NCBI GenBank assembly: GCA_039105265.1
Contig: JAPFFF010000015.1
Span: 62,001 to 126,000 of the forward strand
Direction: 5' to 3'
DNA: 64,000 nt
Origin: Tritrichomonas musculus
Lineage: Eukaryota > Parabasalia > Tritrichomonadida > Tritrichomonadidae
Positions 48,701 to 56,418 of the stretch are shown one piece after another. The notes under the pieces are model-generated. The model did no database searches. It had not been told where the DNA came from and worked only from the letters and a program-made list of their open reading frames with translations. The position numbers and the translations under genes were made by a program. Positions within the stretch are counted from its first letter, which is position 1. Every line of letters begins with the position of its first letter.

Positions 48701-49018
48701 TGTGAAGTACTTGTGAGTTCCATCAAGTGCAATTGCTTTAACAATAGGTCTTCCAACATTTTTCTTTTTATGTATCTGTCGTAGTGCTTCCGTAAATGCG
48801 TACCTCTTATCTTCATCTTGATTGATGTCTGTAGCAAAACCAATACCTTGTCCTGCAGGAATCATGAGCTTCCTCATTTCTTCTTTAAATTTGTCTTTCT
48901 TTTGGTATTGTTTAGCACGTCGATTATATTCACGACGAAACTGTGATTTTGTATCAGCATAGACATCTCCAATAGCATCTAAAAAATTATCTTCAATGTC
49001 CTTGTTCATGTTTAACAT
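45734..49018 (-). CDS. Protein-primed DNA polymerase B (pPolB)
   Basis: About 1090 residues; ATGs at 49051, 49018 and 49009 are in frame, the second or third being likely. Exonuclease motifs are visible: YSDFETNS (near 47735), YFHNLKYDACFF, and FKDCIVLMKGM. The polymerase palm has motif A DFDAVSLYPSAMYV (near 46870), motif B LLLNSIYGKS (near 46445), motif C YQDTDSMHV (near 46165), and a KSYLDIL block. TPR-type insertions of protein-primed enzymes are expected between motifs A and B. The first 350 residues contain NYRDNCFVYACIQSG and, about 85 residues on, LFKDHYML, reminiscent of the Cys and His of an OTU-type protease. It copies the element from a terminal protein primer. The 3' end overlaps the convergent neighbour by 8 bp. 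Confidence 0.95.
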   Translation of the reverse strand: MLNMNKDIEDNFLDAIGDVYADTKSQFRREYNRRAKQYQKKDKFKEEMRKLMIPAGQGIGFATDINQDEDKRYAFTEALRQIHKKKNVGRPIVKAIALDGTHKYFTLSDKHNIESTLGHITGELDLSEDQSDTNPYISNMFIPVRYEVQFIDMNKTNDGVHFRTKMQDMDTHEIYDDEVEIDEDYRNTPEGSFFPYINLSPIDLSTYQIFHEVRKENYRDNCFVYACIQSGVFTDDEIDDLRFFVQTRAIPNNKIEEVAKKFKCNFSIIRIVEQPDKYKYETRINTRKKKWSVDFKREVNLILFKDHYMLNRKIPCTLFYLQHYEELDRTFAYMPFDKRCMIARLEKNGKTVKDYKHEGIKPITFFQKMFELHLFEEIKACEMDIINTTEYEHVNDYVSLEYNAEQSTRLIENNKKKQNTWSRIYYSDFETNSTVSPHIPYLNCTIFRDGANIHKISIQGEDCGQKLLNYLWSGSLTYFHNLKYDACFFINTPGWDTQITERSGTVLQIIMTLFEEGTRKVKKRLTFRNSYSIIPQALSKFATMFNLNVHKEVMAYKLYTQENIQRRIVDATEFQQQYIDENADKLSKAQLDANCKQIIENAKIANCYNDGKIDIIKYAIFYCFKDCIVLMKGMEKFNEDLKAVFKETKTDMYGVHDFISISAIGYCFAKKYGCFDGCYELSGKCQDFIQRCVSGGRTMTAGNEKQYIEGKIQDFDAVSLYPSAMYVMDGIPLGRPKVIPQGTTHEQLMQYDTFFIEVNIKKLECKSKEPYKFGQVFTRNEAGSKIFGNFLVDHYYIDKVGLMDLFEFYDVEYELIRGYYFDEGFNKKINEFIEKLFNLRASYKKQKNPLEQTIKLLLNSIYGKSILKATKTETKTVPKSQLYKYLWRNYNFIKEVVEDANIDKCYVKKLKPINDHFNLPQFGASVLSWSKHLMNRVMATAEQAGIPIFYQDTDSMHVLEKDVPRIADLFQFKYHQPLIGKNMCQFHNDFDEFEGSQGEIHSRKLIALGKKSYLDILVDEQGNEGYHIRLKGIPKQVILNKCKRMDISVEELFERMHEGESMTFDLLDGSNAFRKSKTFQQTNLPKFARTLRFT

Positions 49019-49091
49019 AAAATAAAAGTGAAACGATAAAAATAAAAACAAAGAAAAAGTAAAAAAAATTATTTTTTAGTTATGACCTATC

Positions 49092-50510
49092 TTATTGGGG
49101 GTAATCATCATCATCAACGACATTATCTTCGAGATATGGAAAATGATATTGGAACTCATGTCCTTTCGACTTCGAGTCAGAGTTCCGTTCAATTTCGTTC
49201 TTCTCCATTGATTCACCAAATTGCTTAATGGCATTCAGCACTTGCTTCGGTGATTGCTTCTTTCCTTTTCTCTCGAAGCTGCATGCTTTGTCCAACTTCT
49301 CTTTCTCTTCTGGTGATAAGTATGGTCGAAGATGATAAATGCAATTGGACAACTTCCATCCATAGGACTTGAACACGTTTATCATCTCTGGTGCTTTTTT
49401 CTTGTCATATGATTCAATAGCGTCCATCATGTTTCGAAGATAATCAACTTCTACCATCATCAATCTCGATCTTGCCAACTTTTCAGCAAATGCATCATCT
49501 GTTGGAGGACCAGCTTGTTGAGCATTTTTCAGATCCGCCACGTCCTTCTTTAGATCGTGAATTTTGTTAATGTACTTCGCCACCTTTTTTGGAGCAAGTT
49601 CCAATTTCATCAGCTCGAGTGCGTATTCGTCGTTATTATCAATGTCTTTCCTGAGTTCTTCAGCATTGTGATTGATGTCTTCAATGTGAAATTCTACACC
49701 AGTCATTTTCTCCTCCAACTTCGTTAATCGTTCTTTCAAGTTTTCATTTTCTTCTATTAATTGTTCCATTTCTTCTCGAAAGTCGAATGGACGAACATTA
49801 TCCTCCTTATAATCACTATTGGATTTCATATCATGAACACTTTTCGGTGGCTTATATGGTTCTTTGCGAGCTGGTGATGGTTCTTGTTCATGATCAACTT
49901 CTTCTTCTCCTTCTATCTTTGTTTCTTCTTTTGGATTGGAACCGAGTTTTTGATTCTCGACAAATGCAGATGGTCTAGCGAGAACTCTTGGAGGTGGTGG
50001 TATTTGTTGATTAGAAGGAGGTGGAGGAGGTGGAGGAACTTGTATTATATTATATGAGCGAGGTGGTGGAAAGACTTTATTGGAAATTGGAACATATGGA
50101 ACATATGGATTCTTCCTTCTTGCATCGTCTTCTTGCTTCAATCTTGCTAATGCTTCTTCTTCTTGCTGCTTCTTCAATCTAGCTGCTTCTTCTTCTTGTT
50201 GCTTCTTCAATCGAGCTGCTTCTTCTTCTTCTTGCTTCTTCTTCAATCTAGCTGCTTCTTCTTCTTCTTGCTTCTTCTTCAATCTAGCTGCTTCTTCTTC
50301 TTGCTGCTTCTTCTTCAATCTAGCTGCTGCTTCTTCTTGCTGCTTCATGATGAACAGTCGCATGGATTCGAGTTGTTCTGGGGTCATGTTCTTGAGCCAA
50401 ACTTCTGTGGGTGGAGCTGATGGCGGATCTGATGGTGGAGCTTGTTGACCCGATTGCTCGATCGAGTCAAATAGACTAACATCGCTGTCTGAGCTGTAGT
50501 TGTATGACAT
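49092..50510 (-). CDS. Polinton coiled-coil, proline-rich protein
   Basis: A 472-residue protein. Residues 55-130 are six or seven repeats of about 13 residues, EEEAARLKKKQ, a long charged helix. A proline-rich stretch (VPPPPPPPSNQQIPPPPR) follows, then acidic sequence and a second coiled coil (LIEENENLKERLTKLEEKM). The C-terminal 180 residues look folded and helical (LARSRLMMVEVDYLRNMMDA, NVFKSYGWKLSNCIYHLRPY). Not recognised. It lies just upstream of the polymerase gene on the same strand, so a terminal-protein or replication role is possible but unproven. Confidence 0.65.
   Translation of the reverse strand: MSYNYSSDSDVSLFDSIEQSGQQAPPSDPPSAPPTEVWLKNMTPEQLESMRLFIMKQQEEAAARLKKKQQEEEAARLKKKQEEEEAARLKKKQEEEEAARLKKQQEEEAARLKKQQEEEALARLKQEDDARRKNPYVPYVPISNKVFPPPRSYNIIQVPPPPPPPSNQQIPPPPRVLARPSAFVENQKLGSNPKEETKIEGEEEVDHEQEPSPARKEPYKPPKSVHDMKSNSDYKEDNVRPFDFREEMEQLIEENENLKERLTKLEEKMTGVEFHIEDINHNAEELRKDIDNNDEYALELMKLELAPKKVAKYINKIHDLKKDVADLKNAQQAGPPTDDAFAEKLARSRLMMVEVDYLRNMMDAIESYDKKKAPEMINVFKSYGWKLSNCIYHLRPYLSPEEKEKLDKACSFERKGKKQSPKQVLNAIKQFGESMEKNEIERNSDSKSKGHEFQYHFPYLEDNVVDDDDYPQ
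50165..50345 (-). repeat. 39-bp coding repeats (EEEAARLKKKQ)
   Basis: A run of 36-39-bp units containing CTTCAATCTAGCTGCTTCTT on the plus strand encodes the charged helical repeat of the coiled-coil protein. Units differ mainly in the number of CTT triplets, consistent with slippage in frame. Confidence 0.8.
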
Positions 50511-50700
50511 ACAAGTATAAAAATGATCTATTTTCTAGTTGATATCACTAAATTTTAAATTTCGTAGAAAAACTCGAAGGTGGATATTTTTCTTTGAAAA
50601 AGTTACATTAACTATAAAAATTCAAAAATTGAATTAAAAAAAATAAAATATATTGAAATTTTAAAAAAATATATTTATTAATATCACTATTATTTTATTA

Positions 50701-51126
50701 ATGATGAATGAAGAAGAAGATAAAATAGAAGATATTTTACAAAAACAAACACCTCCTAAAGATCATGATTCATTCGACTACAAAATTAATATAAACATGT
50801 CGAAAAAAATATCTCAACTAAAAGTTGAAGATGATACATCAAATTTAAGAACGATGTGTGAAAATTATGCTCATGCTCTTGAAAATGATGCACATCGACT
50901 TCGAGCAAAACAAAAAAAGAGGTATGATGAATGGTTTGACAACCTCGAGAAAGATTGTTATCCTGCAAGAGACATTGTTAACTTGTACAACATGTTCTTT
51001 GGTCATGAACTATCTATTACTCGACTTGGTTTCGGGCATCTCGATGGAACAAAGAGACACTTTACACATAAGAAAGTGAAAAGAAACAAGAAGTTCATCA
51101 CAATGTACTACAAGAAAAATGAATAA
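50701..51126 (+). CDS. Polinton small protein, basic C-terminus
   Basis: A 141-residue protein. The N-terminus is acidic (NEEEDKIEDILQKQ), the middle helical (NLRTMCENYAHALENDAHRL), and the end strongly basic (GTKRHFTHKKVKRNKKFI). Not recognised. The basic tail could bind DNA or serve as a nuclear signal. The gene is divergent from the coiled-coil protein with about 190 bp between, and is followed by the 19-bp minisatellite. Confidence 0.6.
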   Translation: MMNEEEDKIEDILQKQTPPKDHDSFDYKININMSKKISQLKVEDDTSNLRTMCENYAHALENDAHRLRAKQKKRYDEWFDNLEKDCYPARDIVNLYNMFFGHELSITRLGFGHLDGTKRHFTHKKVKRNKKFITMYYKKNE

Positions 51127-51155
51127 CTAAAAAAAAAGTTTTTTTTTAACTACAT

Positions 51156-51402
51156 GTTTTTCCTCATAAGCTACCTTTTTCCTCATAAGCTACCTTTTTC
51201 CTCATAAGCTACCTTTTTCCTCATAAGCTACCTTTTTCCTCATAAGCTACCTTTTTCCTCATAAGCTACCTTTTTCCTCATAAGCTACCTTTTTCCTCAT
51301 AAGCTACCTTTTTCCTCATAAGCTACCTTTTTCCTCATAAGCTACCTTTTTCCTCATAAGCTACCTTTTTCCTCATAAGCTACCTCATTCTTCATAAGCT
51401 AC
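51156..51402 (+). repeat. 19-bp minisatellite, 13 units
   Basis: The unit CTTTTTCCTCATAAGCTAC is repeated 13 times head to tail; the first and the last units are variant, the inner ones are essentially identical. Because 19 is not a multiple of three, the reading frame rotates from unit to unit. The last, diverged unit encodes the C-terminus (VAYEE) of the small basic protein on the minus strand. Near-identity of the units points to recent expansion. Confidence 0.95.
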
Positions 51403-51663
51403 CTTTTTGCTTTCATACAACATTATTTTTTCCTTCATACTTTGTACTTCTTTTTTCTTTCTTTCACGATATGCCTTTTGCTGTTGTTTACGTGCTTCAT
51501 TTCGTTCTTCAACAGTTGCATACTTTTGCTTTCTACCACGTTTTTCTGTTGTTTCAGTTTTTGCAGTATCAATATTTTTGAGGTTGTTGTTACTCTTGGA
51601 CTTCTTCAACTTCTTGATGATAGCTGTTTCCTTGAACTCACCCAAATCTAAATTTTGGCTCAT
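51385..51663 (-). CDS. Polinton small basic protein, bZIP/AT-hook-like
   Basis: About 92 residues from MSQNLDLGEF. A lysine/asparagine-rich linker is followed by KRGRKQKYATVEERNEARK, QQQKAYRERKKKEVQ, and MKEKIMLYESKKVAYEE. RGRKQKY resembles an AT hook and the following helix resembles a bZIP basic region leading into a short amphipathic helix, without a full leucine zipper. A DNA-binding regulator or packaging protein is the natural guess. The ATG at 51663 is preferred over 51798, which would overlap the divergent gene. Confidence 0.6.
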   Translation of the reverse strand: MSQNLDLGEFKETAIIKKLKKSKSNNNLKNIDTAKTETTEKRGRKQKYATVEERNEARKQQQKAYRERKKKEVQSMKEKIMLYESKKVAYEE

Positions 51664-51739
51664 GATTTCATTCGAGAAAAAAAATTGAATTATTTTTGAA
51701 AATTGAATATTCGCAAACAAAATCACTTCATTTTTTAAA

Positions 51740-52111
51740 ATGTCGCGTTCTGGAAATGACTTCAAAGAATTCCAAAAACAGCAAAAGCTAGCTATCAAAA
51801 ATGCTCATGTTGAAATAGCCAATGCTATTAAAGAGGTGATATTTCTGTTCAACCAAAAAATAATAAACTCGACATCATCTAATGTCTGCACCATCTATGA
51901 CCCTTTGATACAAGCAAACATGAACAAGATTGCTGAAGCACTTACTCAAATGAATCTCACTACCTGCGAGGTTTTTCATAAAAAGATTCCTCAATCTCCA
52001 ACACCAAAATCTATTGGCTTTCACGTGCCTATAGTGCCTGACTCGCAAGAGACACAAGAAGAAGATGATGAAGATGAACAAGAAGCTTCATCTCCAAAAG
52101 ACAAGGAGTAA
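51740..52111 (+). CDS. Polinton small protein with acidic tail
   Basis: A 123-residue protein: a helical first half (FKEFQKQQKLAIKNAHVEIA, NAIKEVIFLF), then PLIQANMNKIAEALTQMNL, and a disordered end with SQETQEEDDEDEQEASS. Not recognised. It is divergent from the small basic protein; its own opposite charge suggests the two could pair, which is speculation. Confidence 0.55.
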   Translation: MSRSGNDFKEFQKQQKLAIKNAHVEIANAIKEVIFLFNQKIINSTSSNVCTIYDPLIQANMNKIAEALTQMNLTTCEVFHKKIPQSPTPKSIGFHVPIVPDSQETQEEDDEDEQEASSPKDKE

Positions 52112-52163
52112 GAGTAAAAAATAATTACTTCTAATTTTAAGTTTTTTTTATATATGTCTTTTT

Positions 52164-52688
52164 TTATACTATGCAATATTTTAAGCATACATGATAATTA
52201 TTAACAAGCTCATTATATTCTTTATTATATACTTGTTTCAAGTCAATGACTACCTCTCCATTATCTTTAATAATCTTAATAGCATCTATTTTTCTTATTG
52301 GATTGCTCTTAGCTGCACAACATCCAACATCTTCATTAAGTTGTACTTCAACCTCACTAACATGTAGTATTGCTTTGATGATGTTGCTAAGAGATTCAAT
52401 AGGTACTATGATGCATTTCTTTGATATAATGTTAGCTAGTAGTGCTTTGTCTTGATTAAGTAGTATTTGTGCATATGCTTCAAGTATAACATTACGTACA
52501 TCTGGTTCAACTTCAACAGGTTCAGTTTGCACTCCAATGTCTCTTGTAATAACAATGTCTTCCTTGCCATCATCTCTCTTATTAATAATAATGTTGTTGT
52601 TGATGTTTGATGTAGATGATGCAGCTGCTGATGGTTCTAAAGATACATTTGCTTGAACTCCATTGGTTGTACCCCTCTTCTTAATCAT
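52164..52688 (-). CDS. Polinton protein with GVQTE motif
   Basis: A 174-residue protein. The first 60 residues are disordered (NVSLEPSAAASSTSNINNNI) and end in RDIGVQTEPVEVEP, a sequence like a dynein light chain LC8 ligand. The rest is folded-looking, alternating helix and strand (VILEAYAQILLNQDKALLAN, VVIDLKQVYNKEYNELVN). Not recognised as a family. The gap to the next gene is 21 bp. Confidence 0.6.
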   Translation of the reverse strand: MIKKRGTTNGVQANVSLEPSAAASSTSNINNNIIINKRDDGKEDIVITRDIGVQTEPVEVEPDVRNVILEAYAQILLNQDKALLANIISKKCIIVPIESLSNIIKAILHVSEVEVQLNEDVGCCAAKSNPIRKIDAIKIIKDNGEVVIDLKQVYNKEYNELVNNYHVCLKYCIV

Positions 52689-52709
52689 TTAGGTTGGGAA
52701 AAAATAGGC

Positions 52710-53156
52710 TTAAAGTACTAAGTCTAGCTGTTCTCCAATAAACATGTCAAATGACTCAATTTGATATTTCTGCTTGAGAGCATCGATTTTTGGTTTATGA
52801 CTTGTAGGAGCAGCTGCAATGGAGTAGTTGTAGTATTTGATTCCTTGATACTCTTGAGTGGTAGTGTTTCCATTTATGTAGAACTCTTCGAAATCTTCAG
52901 TTATTTTTCTCCTTGAGTTAGGCTTAATAAATATTGAGTCAAGATCAAGTTCTTTGAGCTTATCTGGATAAAATCTGTGGCACTTGTCTTTTACCTTGAT
53001 TGAGACATAGAGTACTTTGCCTAAATAACTCCATTCTCCTGTTTTCATTGGGTACTTGTCACAAAGTATCGAGAAATTACATTGTTTAGTATTTGGAGCA
53101 CATTTTGCGCGAAGTTCATTGACATAGTCATAGACGTTTCTTGTTGTCATTTTCAT
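52710..53156 (-). CDS. Polinton hypothetical protein (148 aa)
   Basis: A compact-looking protein with mixed strand and helix content: QCNFSILCDKYPMKTGEWSY, LGKVLYVSIKVKDKCH, GIKYYNYSIAAAP. The pattern of strand, basic loops and strand could be a nucleic-acid-binding fold, but I do not recognise it. It stands between two small genes of the capsid cluster, with gaps of about 20 bp on each side. Confidence 0.6.
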   Translation of the reverse strand: MKMTTRNVYDYVNELRAKCAPNTKQCNFSILCDKYPMKTGEWSYLGKVLYVSIKVKDKCHRFYPDKLKELDLDSIFIKPNSRRKITEDFEEFYINGNTTTQEYQGIKYYNYSIAAAPTSHKPKIDALKQKYQIESFDMFIGEQLDLVL

Positions 53157-53180
53157 CTGGATAAAAAATTCAATAAAAAA

Positions 53181-53615
53181 TTAATATATGTTATTTTGGG
53201 TAAAGATATGTTGGGTAGGTCCATATCGAATATCTTGTTTATTATATTCTCTTGCTCTACCTTGCATTGGTGGTTTCTCAGGCTTCTTAAGATATTTTGG
53301 TAAGAGAGGTACTGGTCTATCTTTTTCACCTATATGTCGATAAAAACCACCATCTGTAATACTAACAGGAGGTTCACGAACAGGTTTGGTTATATGTTCT
53401 CGAGTATCTGGAAATCTAACAGGGTCCTCATGTTCAATAATCTGGGTAGGTGGTCGATTAATATATGGGTTGAAGGTTACAGAATAAGTATTAGTATTAC
53501 TGAACACACCAAAATGTTGAAACTCTAAGTCCTTATTTTTCATGGTAGCTTCATTATACATCATACCTTCTCTTCCAACAATCTCAGCATGTGGGCTTCT
53601 ATAATCATTCGACAT
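53181..53615 (-). CDS. Polinton hypothetical protein, proline-rich (144 aa)
   Basis: Largely unfolded sequence with many prolines and basic residues (FNPYINRPPTQIIEHEDPVR, PVREPPVSITDGGFYRHIGE, LLPKYLKKPEKPPMQGRAR). Not recognised. It directly follows the major capsid gene on the same strand (31 bp), so a minor virion component is a reasonable guess. Confidence 0.55.
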   Translation of the reverse strand: MSNDYRSPHAEIVGREGMMYNEATMKNKDLEFQHFGVFSNTNTYSVTFNPYINRPPTQIIEHEDPVRFPDTREHITKPVREPPVSITDGGFYRHIGEKDRPVPLLPKYLKKPEKPPMQGRAREYNKQDIRYGPTQHIFTQNNIY

Positions 53616-53646
53616 TTACAAAAAAATAAAATATCCTTCTTTATGT

Positions 53647-55329
53647 TTATTCAGGGGTTGTTAAATCATAAGGACCAATACGTACTGATGGTGGCATACC
53701 ATTTGGTCTAATCAAAATACTAATTGATATATCTGTTAATAAGCATAATAATGGAGGCGTATCTACTTCCTGTCTAAATGGATTATCTGCCTTTTGACTA
53801 CATATCAATTCGAAGTTAATAGGTGCAAGACTTGAAAGACCTTGTTGATATGTTCCATCTGTTTCAGTAGGAAGACCTATGAAGAATGAGGACCTATCAT
53901 TTGGATAATAGCCTGTTGTGTTTTCATTATATTGATACTCATTCGCTAAACTTGCAATAACCTCTTTATTAAATCCATTTTGCTCTCCATTCATGTTCAT
54001 TGCATTCTGGCAATATTCGAGGAACTCTGGATACTTACCATTCGTACCAAATGCTTTAGCAGGAATATTATTGTAATTACCACAATTCATATGAAATGCT
54101 TCAAACATAGGATTCTTGAAGTATGTCTTATGTGTATGCTTAAGTGGGAATAAGCAAAACATACTATCTACAAAATTAGGTGTAATAGTAATAGTTGCTT
54201 TATCTTGTTCATTATTAAGAGGTCTTGTACAAGTGTAAAATGACATTATCTGTGTTGGGAATGTAAGTGGATGTTGTGGGTTAGCATATCTTTGAACAAG
54301 TGCTGTATATACAGATTCATGAATACCAAAACAAGGTATAATACTCGCACATTCTTCAATGGAATAATCAACAACACTCCAAGTTCTCCAATCACTGTAA
54401 ATAGTTCGGTCAACTCTTGCCTTAGTATTGTTAGCTCCTGCGACTTCATATGCTCCTCCATGATTTTCACCAACAGGTGGAAGATTCTTGGGGTCATTAA
54501 TCTTATCCATTGCTATTTTTTCGGTACTTGTCCACATCCATATTGGTTCTCCAATAGGTCGAAATTCATTGGTAATTTCATCAACATTGAAGTCTTTCAT
54601 TATATGTGGATTAGCAACCAAGCTCTTTTCAAAACCAACTGGACAATATACCATACCAGCTGTTGAAAAGTATAGACGTAATTCGATTTTACCTGCAAAT
54701 GCTGGCAAGTACTTGATATTAGATAAAGGTAGGAATCGTCGCAAATCAATCTTTAATCTAATTGTTTCAGTGACAGAAGTCACATCTTTGTTAAGATTTG
54801 CAACAAAACCACATCTCCTTCCATGAGTATCATTCCAAATATCCTTATGTCTTGCTTTACTATATATATCAGCTCTTTTAGTAACTTCATTTGCACAACA
54901 TGCAGTTAAAAAGGATTCTTCACATCCAAAGTTCTGGGTATAAAGCGTCATACCATTAGCTACAATTTCATACTTCTCAACTGCATCTCGAGCATCCTTA
55001 AAACCAAACCATACCTTACCAAAATTATAACCACTGACATTTTCTAAATCACTTAGAATTGGCTTGTCTATTTTTATCATCACTTTCATATCTGCTCGAA
55101 TAAATCCATTATATATATCAGCAGTATTATGAGTATTAGGAGATATAATACATGTTGTATATGAACCACTCTTAATTGGTGGTGATGGTGAATATGAAGT
55201 TTGTGGATTTAATGAGTATGCCTTATTAGTATCACTAAGTGCTATGCAATTATCGACAACATCAAAGTAAGATGCAATCTGGGTACAAACCTCTGCTGAG
55301 GTTTTCATATAGGATTCCTTGTTGAGCAT
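53647..55329 (-). CDS. Major capsid protein, double jelly-roll
   Basis: A 560-residue protein with the layout of the Polinton/adenovirus-like double jelly-roll capsid protein: an N-terminal arm, strand-rich first barrel (IYNGFIRADMKVMIKID, GKVWFGFKDARDAVEKYEIV), the family's helix-turn block RRFLPLSNIKYLPAFAGKIE followed by LRLYFSTAG, and a second barrel with long insertions, ending in LLTDISISILIRPNGMPPSV. The central block before a strand is characteristic for this class. It would build the icosahedral shell as trimers. It sits in the usual cluster with the ATPase, protease and integrase. The call is by motif and position, not by a search. Confidence 0.8.
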   Translation of the reverse strand: MLNKESYMKTSAEVCTQIASYFDVVDNCIALSDTNKAYSLNPQTSYSPSPPIKSGSYTTCIISPNTHNTADIYNGFIRADMKVMIKIDKPILSDLENVSGYNFGKVWFGFKDARDAVEKYEIVANGMTLYTQNFGCEESFLTACCANEVTKRADIYSKARHKDIWNDTHGRRCGFVANLNKDVTSVTETIRLKIDLRRFLPLSNIKYLPAFAGKIELRLYFSTAGMVYCPVGFEKSLVANPHIMKDFNVDEITNEFRPIGEPIWMWTSTEKIAMDKINDPKNLPPVGENHGGAYEVAGANNTKARVDRTIYSDWRTWSVVDYSIEECASIIPCFGIHESVYTALVQRYANPQHPLTFPTQIMSFYTCTRPLNNEQDKATITITPNFVDSMFCLFPLKHTHKTYFKNPMFEAFHMNCGNYNNIPAKAFGTNGKYPEFLEYCQNAMNMNGEQNGFNKEVIASLANEYQYNENTTGYYPNDRSSFFIGLPTETDGTYQQGLSSLAPINFELICSQKADNPFRQEVDTPPLLCLLTDISISILIRPNGMPPSVRIGPYDLTTPE

Positions 55330-55346
55330 TTTAGATGGAAAAAAAT

Positions 55347-55898
55347 TTACATCATATCTTCAAAGATGCGATTTCTCCTACCAATAGGTCTCATAGGTAT
55401 ATATTGAGGTTGTTGTTCTTCTTCATATTGTTGTGGCGGTTCTTCAGGAACATACTGTTGTCTTGGTTTACTCATCCTTTTATCAACAACCTCCTTTATC
55501 ATACGTCTCTGTTCTTTCTTCTCTCGACTTATCTTCATTTCTTCACCTAGTGATTTTAGCTGTTTTAGTATTTCCTCATTCACAGTAGGGTCATAAACTT
55601 GGCTTTGTTGAGTTTTTCGAGGTTTTGTAGGTTTTCGTGCAGCTTTCGAACTTATTGGCTTTCTTGGCTTTTCTTCAAGTTCCTCATGTTCTTCACTGTC
55701 TGAGTTTTCTTGAGTTTCTTCGTTATTTTCACTTTCTGAGTTTTCTTGATATTCTCGAGTTATTGGAGTTTTTCGCTGTTTTACAATATACTTGTCTTTG
55801 GTTTTTGTAGGTAAAACTTCCCAATCTGGGTCATCCCTTCCATTCAACCATTTATGAATAACTGCAAGTCTCTTAGAACCTGTTAGATGTTTTGACAT
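55347..55898 (-). CDS. Polinton charged, disordered protein (183 aa)
   Basis: A short ordered start (LTGSKRLAVIHKWLNGRDDP) is followed by an acidic run (ENSESENNEETQENSDSEEH), a basic run (KAARKPTKPRKTQQSQ), a helix (ILKQLKSLGEEMKISREKKE) and a P/Q/Y-rich tail. The pattern suits a core or packaging protein that touches DNA. Not recognised. It lies 17 bp from the capsid gene. Confidence 0.6.
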   Translation of the reverse strand: MSKHLTGSKRLAVIHKWLNGRDDPDWEVLPTKTKDKYIVKQRKTPITREYQENSESENNEETQENSDSEEHEELEEKPRKPISSKAARKPTKPRKTQQSQVYDPTVNEEILKQLKSLGEEMKISREKKEQRRMIKEVVDKRMSKPRQQYVPEEPPQQYEEEQQPQYIPMRPIGRRNRIFEDMM

Positions 55899-55945
55899 TT
55901 AAAATAAACAAAAAAGTCCAAAAATTTAGTTTTTTTGAGTTTTCA

Positions 55946-56401
55946 TTAGATGTAGGTTCTCGCCCGATTGTTGGTAGTAAAGTCACTCTCTTGTAATGAT
56001 CTAGACGAAAATGCTGGCTTTTCAAGAGGTGCTCCAACTGAATCACCTTTTGCAGATTTATTAATTGATGATAAGGCAGTTTTCACTTTTCCTTCTGGGA
56101 CATATTTTAATGCTGTGTCAGCTATATTTGCTATTTTATTTCTTGTACTATCGCTCAAGAAGCTTTCACCAAGACCTCTCGCAACTGAACCAATAACACC
56201 AGCATGCTTGGTTAATCCACCTGCTGAAGCATCTAATAGTTTACTTGCAAGACCTCCCGAAAAACTATCTGCTGCTCCCATTAATAACTTACCGCCTAGT
56301 CCTACTCCTCCTTTTATTATCTCTTGCCATGGAGAAAATTGTTGCTTTTTGGAATAATTTGGCTTCCAATAATCTTCTACTGAATGACGTTCAATTCCCA
56401 T
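55946..56401 (-). CDS. Polinton glycine-rich protein, adenovirus protein VI-like
   Basis: A 151-residue protein with an amphipathic, glycine-rich N-terminal half (WQEIIKGGVGLGGKLLMGAA, FSGGLASKLLDASAGGLTKH, GSVARGLGESFL) and a basic, serine-rich end. Small GG-containing, membrane-active proteins of this type (protein VI/X-like) occur beside the capsid gene in adenoviruses and several Polintons, where they help breach membranes and are trimmed by the viral protease. Several GG or G-x-G sites here could be such cut sites. The analogy rests on composition and position only. Confidence 0.55.
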   Translation of the reverse strand: MGIERHSVEDYWKPNYSKKQQFSPWQEIIKGGVGLGGKLLMGAADSFSGGLASKLLDASAGGLTKHAGVIGSVARGLGESFLSDSTRNKIANIADTALKYVPEGKVKTALSSINKSAKGDSVGAPLEKPAFSSRSLQESDFTTNNRARTYI

Positions 56402-56418
56402 TTTTAAAAAATAAAAAA

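Noticed and set aside
51156-51402. CRISPR-like array
   Set aside because: Units are contiguous 19-bp tandem repeats without unique spacers, in a eukaryotic mobile element.
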